From positions 34,704 through 98,703 of the forward strand of contig NZ_JAGIBG010000018.1 in NCBI RefSeq assembly GCF_017744435.1: a stretch of 64,000 nucleotides of DNA, in the 5' to 3' direction. The position numbers and the translations under genes were made by a program. A model generated the notes under the pieces. It was not told where the DNA came from. It saw only the letters and a program-made list of their open reading frames with translations, and searched no databases. This document shows, piece after piece, positions 48,207-55,686 of this stretch. The DNA comes from Pseudomonas sp. GTDB lineage: Bacteria > Pseudomonadota > Gammaproteobacteria > Pseudomonadales > Pseudomonadaceae. Position 1 is the stretch's first letter, and each line of letters starts with the position of its first letter.

Positions 48207-48829
48207 GCAGCGTTCCTTGCAATTCGTTTCTTCAACCAGAACACCATGACCTGAGCAAATTCAGGCAGCTCGCCGGCCTGTGTGCCATCCCACCTCTTCA
48301 GCTCTTGCGCTACGTTCAGAGTCCCCTTGCCAAGCCGCAGTTTGAACGCGTCGAGAACGGCCTTGCGGTTGCGTACAAGGCGAGAGCTATTGAGGTTGAG
48401 AACTTTGTTCAAGTCTGTGTTGATGGCTTCATCATCAGACTGAATGCGGCCATCGCCCAAAAAAATGATCTTCCGCTCGATAGGATGCGTGGGATCACAC
48501 ACACTGAAGCACAAATCATCATTGCGCTTGCGTGTGTCGCAGTGATGGTTTCGCTCAGGCTGACCATGACCACCAAGACAGGCACCGTGTAAGTTGCTGA
48601 AATCGATCTGCCTTGCTTGGTGACGCGCTTGACATTGCCAGTGCTCGATTTTCATACCCTCGGGCGTGGCGCGGATACGCGCCTGGCAGTAACAGCACAA
48701 GCCACGCTGCTCAGCCACCAAGGCCTGCCGCAAGGCGGCCTTGTCGGCATAATTGTCGTAGTCGGCGTGCGTTTGCTTCCGATGTTGGGTCAGGCTGGCT
48801 GGTTCCGGCCCTTTCTGGATGGTCCGCAT
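48203..48829 (-). CDS. ptuB: HNH nuclease, Septu PtuB-like (TIGR02646 type)
   Basis: 208 residues. The HNH/zinc signature is complete: CCYC (45-48), IEH (61-63), DFSNLHGAC (77-84) and NHHCDTRKR (95-102), the spacing seen in TIGR02646/PtuB nucleases. In Septu, PtuB is the DNA-cutting effector recruited by PtuA. The ATG directly abuts the ATPase stop codon (TAA-ATG), and its own stop overlaps hsdR (ATGA). No reverse transcriptase is nearby, so this is not the retron version of the pair. Function is inferred from family and pairing. Confidence 0.85.
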   Translation of the reverse strand: MRTIQKGPEPASLTQHRKQTHADYDNYADKAALRQALVAEQRGLCCYCQARIRATPEGMKIEHWQCQARHQARQIDFSNLHGACLGGHGQPERNHHCDTRKRNDDLCFSVCDPTHPIERKIIFLGDGRIQSDDEAINTDLNKVLNLNSSRLVRNRKAVLDAFKLRLGKGTLNVAQELKRWDGTQAGELPEFAQVMVFWLKKRIARNAA

Positions 48830-50245
48830 TTACTCGCTACCCTTCAGAAAGTGGATCAGCGAACTGGCCCTCGTCAGTTCGGGTTCGTCCTCGCCCAGCT
48901 TGCGTTCAAGTGCCACGATTGCGGCACTGGCCTCGTCGAAGCGCTCTTGGTCAATCAGTTCGAAGAGGGTTCTAAGTTCAATGTCTATAAGCCGGTTGCG
49001 AACAGGAGCGCCCATGAACTCCTGCAAGATGCGATTAGAATCAATACCATACGCTTCAGTTGGAATGGTAACGCTCACATTGCCATCAACGTACTCCAGA
49101 AAGCGCACACACCGCGCCTCAACTTCACCAATAACCTGCGGCGAATGAGTAGTAACCACAAACTGGCAACTCTTGAAAGTATCGCGCAACCGTGAAAGCA
49201 CCTCTCTTTGCCATTTGGGATGTAAGTGCAGTTCAACCTCATCAATCAATACCAACGCCTCGCCTTCCGCGATGGGATTTTGGCTATTCGGGTTGGCAAC
49301 AGCTAGACGACGGGTGAGATCGAAAACCAATGCAATCAAACCTCGCTCTCCGTCGGATAGTTGCTCCAAAAAAAGCTCCTTTTCAACCCTATCGCCATTA
49401 AACTGTTCATCAAGCGCTGCGCTTTTAATGACGGAGTAGCGAGGCGAGCTGCCCTCATGAAACCAAAACTCCTTGATCTGGGGCATGAGGCCCGTGATTG
49501 CTTCTTGGAGATGACTTAGGATACGCGAAGCATGTTGACTGTCTTTTCTGATAATCCGAGACGAGTTCATTGCGCGGTGCCACTTTGCAAACTCGGTGAG
49601 AGATATTTCAAGCTGCGTCAGAGATTTTGAGAAAGCGGCAGACTGCTTAAAAGGTAATTCACCCTGTAATTTTGGAGGCAGCCTCGACAGCAAACGGTGT
49701 GTCGAATAGTAAATAACCAACGGCTGCACAGGACTGCTTTTGAAGTACCGCTTTAGTCGTGCTTCTGACTCATGGGTGTCGGTAAATAACCAGTTCAAGC
49801 GCTTCTCAAAATCGCCCTCTAATCGCTTATCTATCCAGGAAATTTCATTCTTCAAGTTCTTGTAATTTGGCAAACCCTTTTCTAGGCTAGAAAGCTCCTT
49901 CTTCATCAAGGACTGTTTGCGTTCAAGAGACAGCTTTTCATTCCGATCAAGATCCTCCTTGGAAAGAAACACGATCAGCGACGCAGCTTCCAAGCCATCA
50001 CTTCCCATTTCTATAATGCAGGATGACTTGCCTTGTTGAATGTCGGAGTTACGTATTGGTAGAGGTTTCTCTCTGGAAACCGTAAACTCCGGTAGGGCAT
50101 GGGAATACGCGATAGCGATTGCCTGCAGGATCGTTGACTTACCGACTCCATTAACCCCTGCAATCAGGGTCATGTGCTCGTCAAAATCGATATCCAGACG
50201 TTCAAAACCACGAAAGTTTGTCAGCCTTAAATTTTTCAGCTTCAA
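48830..50245 (-). CDS. ptuA: RecF-like ATPase, Septu PtuA-like
   Basis: 471 residues. ABC/SMC-type ATPase: LTNFRGFERLDIDF, Walker A GVNGVGKST (30-38), a coiled insert (about 95-165), signature LSDGE (296-300), Walker B LVLIDEVELHLHP (331-343) and H-loop THSPQ (366-370). PtuA forms oligomers that hold PtuB and sense infection. Start is TTG overlapping the hsdS stop (TTGA), supported by GGAGGAG 8 bases upstream inside hsdS. An OLD-type nuclease domain is absent, leaving cleavage to the partner HNH protein. Confidence 0.85.
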   Translation of the reverse strand: MKLKNLRLTNFRGFERLDIDFDEHMTLIAGVNGVGKSTILQAIAIAYSHALPEFTVSREKPLPIRNSDIQQGKSSCIIEMGSDGLEAASLIVFLSKEDLDRNEKLSLERKQSLMKKELSSLEKGLPNYKNLKNEISWIDKRLEGDFEKRLNWLFTDTHESEARLKRYFKSSPVQPLVIYYSTHRLLSRLPPKLQGELPFKQSAAFSKSLTQLEISLTEFAKWHRAMNSSRIIRKDSQHASRILSHLQEAITGLMPQIKEFWFHEGSSPRYSVIKSAALDEQFNGDRVEKELFLEQLSDGERGLIALVFDLTRRLAVANPNSQNPIAEGEALVLIDEVELHLHPKWQREVLSRLRDTFKSCQFVVTTHSPQVIGEVEARCVRFLEYVDGNVSVTIPTEAYGIDSNRILQEFMGAPVRNRLIDIELRTLFELIDQERFDEASAAIVALERKLGEDEPELTRASSLIHFLKGSE

Positions 50246-51456
50246 CTTTTCATCTCCTCCAGTGGGATCTCGCCCGTGACGGCGGCGGAGATCATCGCGG
50301 CACGGTACTCAAGAAGTAAAGACAAAGAAGAAGAGACTTCTCTTGCCATTGCCTGAAATCTTTCTTCTGCGCGCTGGAGACTATTCACTATCTCAGTCTG
50401 CTCAGAAACGGGGGGCAGCGGCGTTAACCAATCCAACACGTGGCCTTGTGAGACCTTCACCATCGACCCACTTGAACCACGTGCATCACGACGAATCTGA
50501 ACACGTGCTTTGCCTGTAATTAGGAAAGACGTCAGGTACTCGGGAAGAATCTTTTCTTCCTGAACCCGAAGCCTGTAAATGAGGTCAGGAAGTAGCAAGT
50601 TCGGCTCGTCGTTTTGGACGCATGCAACGTCAGCCACAAGCTCCGGCGTATTTCCCCGAGTTATGAGCACATCCCCTTTGCGAAGCGCGAGGAACTGATC
50701 TTCCTCTTCCGCCGCACGGAGCGCCTTGTTTTCGTCCCGGTTGAATCGTCCTTTTGAAACGGCACTTAGTTTCAATACGCCTAGCTCGCCCGGTCCCGCT
50801 TGGGTATTTGCCGCGACCGGAGAACTACCTTGATCCAGCCGAGCAACAATGAACTTGATGCGACACAGCTCCCAATGCGTCGGAATCTCACCCAGCCACT
50901 CCTGACCAGTTGGTTTGAGCGGGGCATCAGGATTGAGGCCACGGGTGACGGAATGACTGACAAGGGCGGCGTGCTTTTCATTCAGTAGCGATAGCATGCG
51001 CTCCTTCTCGGCAATCAAATCGTCGATTCGGGCGGTTTCGCGATCTAGGTATTTGGCGATGAACGCTTGATTGGCCGATGAAGGAAGTAATATTCGTTCC
51101 TCATATACAGATTCCCGATTAAGCCCGGGGACCGCTGCTTCTTGAGAGCCTTCATCCAAACCCAGAGTCTGAAGCCCCCAATATAGCCATCGAAGATTCG
51201 TGGTAGTAAGACGCTCGTCGACGAAGAAAGTCGTATCTGAAGCGAAGCAGCCCATAGAAGCCCAATTTACTTTCCCGTATGACCCTTTGCGCCCCAACAC
51301 AATGGCTGGCACTTCGGTATTTCTCGCAGCTGTGGTTGCGTACTGTCCATTCGACCCATATACGGGCACGTCACCGGCGAACTCTTCTTCCTTTGGCAAT
51401 GACTCGCCATACCCGAGGCGGCAGATAAACTTCACTCGAACTGTGGCTTCGTTCAC
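50242..51456 (-). CDS. hsdS: Type I restriction-modification specificity subunit S
   Basis: 404 residues with two target-recognition halves separated by conserved helices. First helix region: IAKYLDRETARIDDLIAEKE; second half begins GEIPTHWELCRIKFIVARL, and the C-terminal helix PLPPVSEQTEIVNSLQRAEE closes. Sets the DNA sequence recognised by both methylation and cutting. GTG start overlaps the hsdM stop (GTGA). Confidence 0.94.
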   Translation of the reverse strand: MNEATVRVKFICRLGYGESLPKEEEFAGDVPVYGSNGQYATTAARNTEVPAIVLGRKGSYGKVNWASMGCFASDTTFFVDERLTTTNLRWLYWGLQTLGLDEGSQEAAVPGLNRESVYEERILLPSSANQAFIAKYLDRETARIDDLIAEKERMLSLLNEKHAALVSHSVTRGLNPDAPLKPTGQEWLGEIPTHWELCRIKFIVARLDQGSSPVAANTQAGPGELGVLKLSAVSKGRFNRDENKALRAAEEEDQFLALRKGDVLITRGNTPELVADVACVQNDEPNLLLPDLIYRLRVQEEKILPEYLTSFLITGKARVQIRRDARGSSGSMVKVSQGHVLDWLTPLPPVSEQTEIVNSLQRAEERFQAMAREVSSSLSLLLEYRAAMISAAVTGEIPLEEMKS

Positions 51457-53681
51457 TCCGTCACCTCCCGCAGCAAGCTCAAAATCCGCTTCTCGACCTC
51501 AGCCAGCTCTGCATTGATCTCGGCCAGCGGCCTCGGCGGCTGATACTGGAAGAACACGCGGTTGAAGTTGATTTCGTAACCCACCTTGCCGATGCCGCCA
51601 TCCTGCTCGTCTAGCGTCTCGCGGTCGATCCAGGCGTCGTCCACATAGGGGCTCACCTCGCGCAGCACGTAGCTAACGATGTCCTCTTTCAGCGGAATGT
51701 TCTCGGCATCCTTCAGGGTCGGATCGGGTTCGTATTCCACAAGGGTGTTGCCCTCGGCGTACAACCCCAGCAGGCCATACAGCTCACTGGGCTCCAATGG
51801 AGGCAGTGCCTGCTGCGGGAACAGTGCAGTGCTGACGGAAACCTCGCCCTTCTTGTGGCGCTTGACGATGACCGACGCGGCATCGGGATCGGTCGTGGTG
51901 AAGCACTCGCGGAAGATTTTCTTCTGCGCTGTGCCCTTGGCCCCCTTCGTCCAGCCTTCCACATTGCGAGGCAGATGCTTGAATACCTGCTGCACCTCAT
52001 CCCACACCCGGTTCCAGTCGAAATGCGGCTCACTGCCAAGTCGCTCCTGCACAGCTTGCAGGGCGTCGTACAGTTCGGGGCAGGTATTGAGGAAACGTTC
52101 ACACGCCTCATCACTGATCTCAAAGCGCAGGCGAAGGGGGCGCAGCACGGTGATGCGGCGGTAGCCGAAGTCGGTGTTGTCGAAAACCTGAGCGGTAGCA
52201 CGTTTGCTCCACTTCTGACCTTCGGGTGCCTGCTCTTTCGGCCCCGACTCACGCCACTCCAGGGGCTTATCGTCCTTGTCCAGCCTTACCCAATACTTTG
52301 CGCTTGAGCTCGATCCATGCTCACGGGTAATGGCATCAATGGCAGTCTGCTCAAGGTAGCGGCGCTTGTCGCCCAGGCTGCGCCTCATGGGTGTGTAGCG
52401 TTCACGTGCGTCGATCAGCTGGATCTTGCCTTTGCGGCCAGCTGCCTTTCGGTTGGTCACCACCCAGACGAAAGTACCGATGCCGGTGTTGTAGAACATC
52501 TGCTCCGGCAGGGCGACGATGGCTTCGAGCATATCGAGCTCGATGATCCAGCGGCGAATGTCGCTCTCGCCACTGCCCGCGGCACCGGTGAACAACGGCG
52601 AGCCATTGAGCACGACCGCAGCGCGCGAGCCGGGCAGATCCTTGTTGCCCGGTTCGTAGTCGGCAAATTTGCTGATCATGTGCAGCAGGAAGAGCAAGGC
52701 GCCATCATTGATACGCGGCAACTTGCCCTTGTAACCCCGGAAATCGGGCCAGCGGTCGATCTCCTTTTTCTCGGCCTTCCAGTCCACCCCGAACGGTGGG
52801 TTGGCCAGCAGATAATCGAACCACTGCATGTCGGCAAAGCGATCATCGGTGAGGGTGTTACCGAGTTCGACGCGGCTATCCTTCTGCCCTTTGATCAGGA
52901 GGTCGGAGGCCGCCACGGCATAGGAGCGCGGGTTGTAGTCCTGCCCATACACCTTCACGGTGGCCTGCTCGTTGTGAGCACGTATCCAGTTTTGGGCCTC
53001 GGCCAGCATGCCGCCCGTGCCGCAAGCCGGGTCACAAATGGTGACGATGACGCCCTCTTGCGTGAGTACGTTGGTGTCAGGCTCCAGCAGCAGGTTGACC
53101 ATCAGCTGGATGACTTCGCGAGGTGTGAAGTGGTCCCCCGCTGTTTCATTGGCCGATTCGTTGAAGCGACGGATCAGGTCTTCAAACAGCAGTCCCATGG
53201 TGATGTTGTCCACGCGACCGGGGTGCAAGTCGATTTCGGCAAACTGGGAAACGACCTGATAGAGGCGGTTAGACTCTTCCAGCTTTTCAATTTCTTTTTC
53301 GAAATCGAAACGTTCAAAAATCTTGCGAACGTTCTCAGAAAAATTGTTGATGTAGTCAGTGAGGTGGCGAGCAATGTTGTCAGGGTCGCCCTTGAGCTTG
53401 TAGAAATCGAGCTGGCTATGGTTGTGAAAACCCAGCGGCGTGCCGTCCTCGCTCCTGGCAACCTCGTTCAATATCCGGTCCACCAATGCGGGCTCCTTAC
53501 CTTTCAGTGCTTCGTAGCGAGCAAGGACGAGTTGCTTGGTGGGGGCCAGCACTGCATCGAAGCGGCGCAGCACGGTCAGCGGCAGCATCACGCGTTCGTA
53601 TTGCGGCGGGCGATACGGGCCGCGCAGCAGATCGGCTACGGACCAGATGAAATTGGCGAGTTGTTGAAAGTTGGCGCTCAT
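51453..53681 (-). CDS. hsdM: Type I restriction-modification DNA methyltransferase subunit M
   Basis: 742 residues, longer than the ~500 typical of HsdM because of a C-terminal extension beyond residue ~530. N-terminal HsdM_N helical domain, HFTPREV (184-190), SAM motif DPACGTGGM (217-225) and catalytic NPPFG (294-298), so an N6-adenine methyltransferase. Protects host DNA and forms the core with HsdS. First of the five coupled genes; an HTH gene lies 108 bases upstream. Confidence 0.96.
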   Translation of the reverse strand: MSANFQQLANFIWSVADLLRGPYRPPQYERVMLPLTVLRRFDAVLAPTKQLVLARYEALKGKEPALVDRILNEVARSEDGTPLGFHNHSQLDFYKLKGDPDNIARHLTDYINNFSENVRKIFERFDFEKEIEKLEESNRLYQVVSQFAEIDLHPGRVDNITMGLLFEDLIRRFNESANETAGDHFTPREVIQLMVNLLLEPDTNVLTQEGVIVTICDPACGTGGMLAEAQNWIRAHNEQATVKVYGQDYNPRSYAVAASDLLIKGQKDSRVELGNTLTDDRFADMQWFDYLLANPPFGVDWKAEKKEIDRWPDFRGYKGKLPRINDGALLFLLHMISKFADYEPGNKDLPGSRAAVVLNGSPLFTGAAGSGESDIRRWIIELDMLEAIVALPEQMFYNTGIGTFVWVVTNRKAAGRKGKIQLIDARERYTPMRRSLGDKRRYLEQTAIDAITREHGSSSSAKYWVRLDKDDKPLEWRESGPKEQAPEGQKWSKRATAQVFDNTDFGYRRITVLRPLRLRFEISDEACERFLNTCPELYDALQAVQERLGSEPHFDWNRVWDEVQQVFKHLPRNVEGWTKGAKGTAQKKIFRECFTTTDPDAASVIVKRHKKGEVSVSTALFPQQALPPLEPSELYGLLGLYAEGNTLVEYEPDPTLKDAENIPLKEDIVSYVLREVSPYVDDAWIDRETLDEQDGGIGKVGYEINFNRVFFQYQPPRPLAEINAELAEVEKRILSLLREVTE

Positions 53682-53789
53682 AGGTGCATCTCGATGTACA
53701 AGAAGGTGTTTGGAATGACAACGGCTGCGGTTTAGTGTCAGCCCGAATTGCGTCCCAGCGTGGGCAGCGCATCCAGTGCTCTGCGTTTC

Positions 53790-53996
53790 TTATTTGGGCT
53801 CGTCTATACCGCTAGCACCATCATCGGCACCGCCCGCGCATACCCAGTCATCCACCTCCGAAAGCTTGAATTTCCATAGGCGTCCCACACGATGCGCTGG
53901 CAGCCCTCTATGCTCACGCCAGCGGTAAACAGTGTCCTTGGCCACACCCAAGTGCTGCGCGACCCGATCGACGGAAACCCATGGTTCTGCAGTCAT
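53790..53996 (-). CDS. Excisionase-family helix-turn-helix protein
   Basis: 68 residues. WVSVDRVAQHLGVAKDTVYR, WREHRGLPAHRVGRLWKFK and SEVDDWV are the standard excisionase/MerR-like HTH pattern. The ATG at 53996 has GGAAGG 10 bases upstream; ATG 54005 is too close to it. Position just ahead of hsdM suggests a controller of the RM-Septu operon, but it could be an excision factor of the host element. Confidence 0.8.
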   Translation of the reverse strand: MTAEPWVSVDRVAQHLGVAKDTVYRWREHRGLPAHRVGRLWKFKLSEVDDWVCAGGADDGASGIDEPK

Positions 53997-54052
53997 AATG
54001 GCCATGCCTTCCAATTAAAAGCGTCTCAAGTAGCTTAAACCGGATGAAAGTC

Positions 54053-54320
54053 TAACAGGTCGACAGACTGTTGCACGGCGAGGAAAACATGGTCGGTGAC
54101 GACGCGGGTTACACCGGCGTGAAGAAGCGCCCGGAACATGAAGGCCCGTAGGTGATCTGGCAGATCACTGCACGCCGCAGTACGTACAACAAGCTGAGCA
54201 AACGCAGCGCGCTGTACAACGCCAAGCGCAAGGTTGAGAAGGCCAAGACGCAGGTACGTGCCAAGGTCGCCCCCATTCCGATTGTTCGCGCTGTCGAACC
54301 TCTAGACGGCGCGCCGACAT
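54053..54320 (+). pseudogene. IS5-family transposase fossil
   Basis: Reading plus strand: VDRLLHGEENMVGDDAGYTG, VKKRPEHEG, an in-frame TAG at 54149, then VIWQITARRSTYNKLSKRSA and KAKTQVRAKV. This is the C-terminal half of an IS5-type transposase. After AKV the usual EHPFRVIKRQFG block is reduced and a piece reading LFALSNL follows in another frame, so there is an internal deletion as well as the stop. No full terminal inverted repeats seen. Confidence 0.75.
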
Positions 54321-54419
54321 TTGCTGGCGAATGCGGCGCCCCCCCAAGGCGGCCGGAGCAATCGTCACACCGATCACATAGGGCGGCCTAGTACGCAGCG
54401 AATCAAGCACGAAACGAAC

Positions 54420-54512
54420 TGGTTAGCGAACACAGGTTAGTGAGCTGGTTAGCGCAAAAATCAGTTAACAAACACAGGTAACCAAGCCGGTTATCAGGGA
54501 ATCGGCCTGTAT
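54420..54512. repeat. GTTA-rich iterated tract, right
   Basis: GTTA at 54422, 54436, 54449, 54464 and 54490 (variant GTAAC at 54478), ending AGGGAATCGGCCT, the same tail as the left tract at 45031-45130. Confidence 0.6.
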
Positions 54513-54852
54513 GGGACTGCAGGGAATGGCCACCCTGCGTCGCAAAGTAGAGCGCCAGTTCAGATGCTTTTCGAGAATCGGGTGTCAGCAAAGTTTCCAT
54601 GGAAAATCGCGCTTCCAGAAGCAACGACGAGCAGGAAACAGTCCGCATTGGGCGCCGAGTGTCTCGGGAAGCGCTTATTCGATCAGCTTGGCCAAAAAAC
54701 ATTGATAAAGTAGCAAGCTAAGAAGGCTCAAGCCAGGCCAGCAGCCAGCATCTTGTATGCCAATATGTATGCCTTTTATTTTTTACACATAGAGAAAACC
54801 TTATAAAACAACATCTTATAAATCAAGTTCAAGGGACCCCGGCCCAAAGAAG
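54513..54852. other. Island stretch without a confident gene; degenerate ssrA-end-like sequence
   Basis: A short plus-strand frame ending at 54724 (ETVRIGRRVSREALIRSAWP) may be the tail of a lost gene. AT-rich sequence follows. At 54827-54846 GTTCAAGGGACCCCGGCCCA resembles the T-loop/acceptor end of ssrA and lies directly before a second copy of the ssrA terminator, suggesting a worn attachment site. Confidence 0.4.
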
Positions 54853-54853
54853 A

Positions 54854-54877
54854 AGACGCCCTAAGGCGTCTTTTTTT
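54854..54877 (+). terminator. Second copy of the ssrA-type terminator
   Basis: AGACGCC-CTAA-GGCGTCT followed by a T run. There is no tmRNA upstream of it here. Confidence 0.8.
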
Positions 54878-55221
54878 GTGCCTGGAAAAATCCAGCGATC
54901 TCCGACTTGGCGTTACAGTTTGTTTCGAAAAGCAGCGAAAAATCAGAACTAACCCCTTTTTTGTAGGACATTTCCCAAAGATACTCGCAGCCATTGTGGT
55001 GCTCCGGGCTAGGTACCAGTGTCGGTCTGTCGTTGCCAAGCAACGACCGGCTTTGACAGGCCGCCCTGAACTAACCACATGGCTTTGCCGTTATGGCAGC
55101 TGTCCATGGGGCACCTCTTGAGCGCCGGTTTGGTCTGTTCCCGGTCTGTCAACCCATGTACAGCTGCCGCCATTCTGTTTGACAGCAGACGGTGGTGGCC
55201 CCAACTGAACAGGCCTGCACA

Positions 55222-55464
55222 ATGCTTAAAATAGTCCCCGATCCACCCCACCTCCTCCACTCCTTGGAAGACACGCTGTTGATCGCCGCCGACTACGCGC
55301 TATGCGCAGAAGTCGTCGCCCAGCAGGCAATGCTGATGCAGCCCAAATCACCTGTGTCGCTGCTGATCATGACGTCGATGCACGAGCTCGAAACCTTGCG
55401 CAAATTGCTTGAGGCGGCGCTGATCCAGATCCAGAAGCCCGCCGATCCGCAGACGCTGCACTGA
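55222..55464 (+). CDS. Small conserved protein, paralogue of 43021-43263
   Basis: 80 residues, nearly identical to the left-repeat protein, with the same start (MLKIVPDPPHLLHSLEDTLL) and end (PADPQTLH). Substitutions are scattered and the frame is intact, so it may still be expressed. Function unknown. Confidence 0.6.
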   Translation: MLKIVPDPPHLLHSLEDTLLIAADYALCAEVVAQQAMLMQPKSPVSLLIMTSMHELETLRKLLEAALIQIQKPADPQTLH

Positions 55465-55526
55465 TCCGCATCATGATCCGCCTGGCCTGCCAGGCCAGGC
55501 ATCTACGACTTCAGGGAGATCAAACA

Positions 55527-55650
55527 ATGGCGACCGAAGAAACCCGATTCACCGTCGGCAAAAAACCACCTTCTTCCAAGGTGACAACCAGACCCACCCA
55601 CTGTTCCGCATTGAAGCCGGCATCCCTTGCCAAGCCGCCCGCGAACAGGC
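55527..55650 (+). pseudogene. Broken DUF3077-like gene
   Basis: Starts like the intact left copy (MATEETRFTVGK), then two extra A in a poly-A tract after GGC (55558-55565) shift the frame, and the homology stops near 55648 where it joins a REP half. The remaining ~45 codons of the family are missing. Confidence 0.75.
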
Positions 55651-55686
55651 CGCAAAGCGGCCCCGGCGATCTCGGAGGTTGAACAC

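Larger units (their letters stand above)
54853..55675 (+). repeat. Right copy of island-flanking direct repeat
   Basis: Same order as the left copy: ssrA-type terminator, noncoding stretch, small gene, DUF3077-like gene. It differs by many substitutions and by a deletion that removes the second half of the DUF3077-like gene and joins it to the REP half (GCCGCAAAGCGGCCCC). Confidence 0.85.

Noticed and set aside
48203..50245. Retron (PtuA/PtuB occur as retron effectors)
   Set aside because: No reverse transcriptase gene or msr/msd-like repeat is present in or near the operon.
54403..54702. Minus-strand open frame of 99 codons in the island right end
   Set aside because: No ribosome binding site or family pattern; it runs through the GTTA-rich tract.
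42652..55675. CRISPR array
   Set aside because: The GTTA-rich tracts have short, irregular units without constant repeats and spacers.
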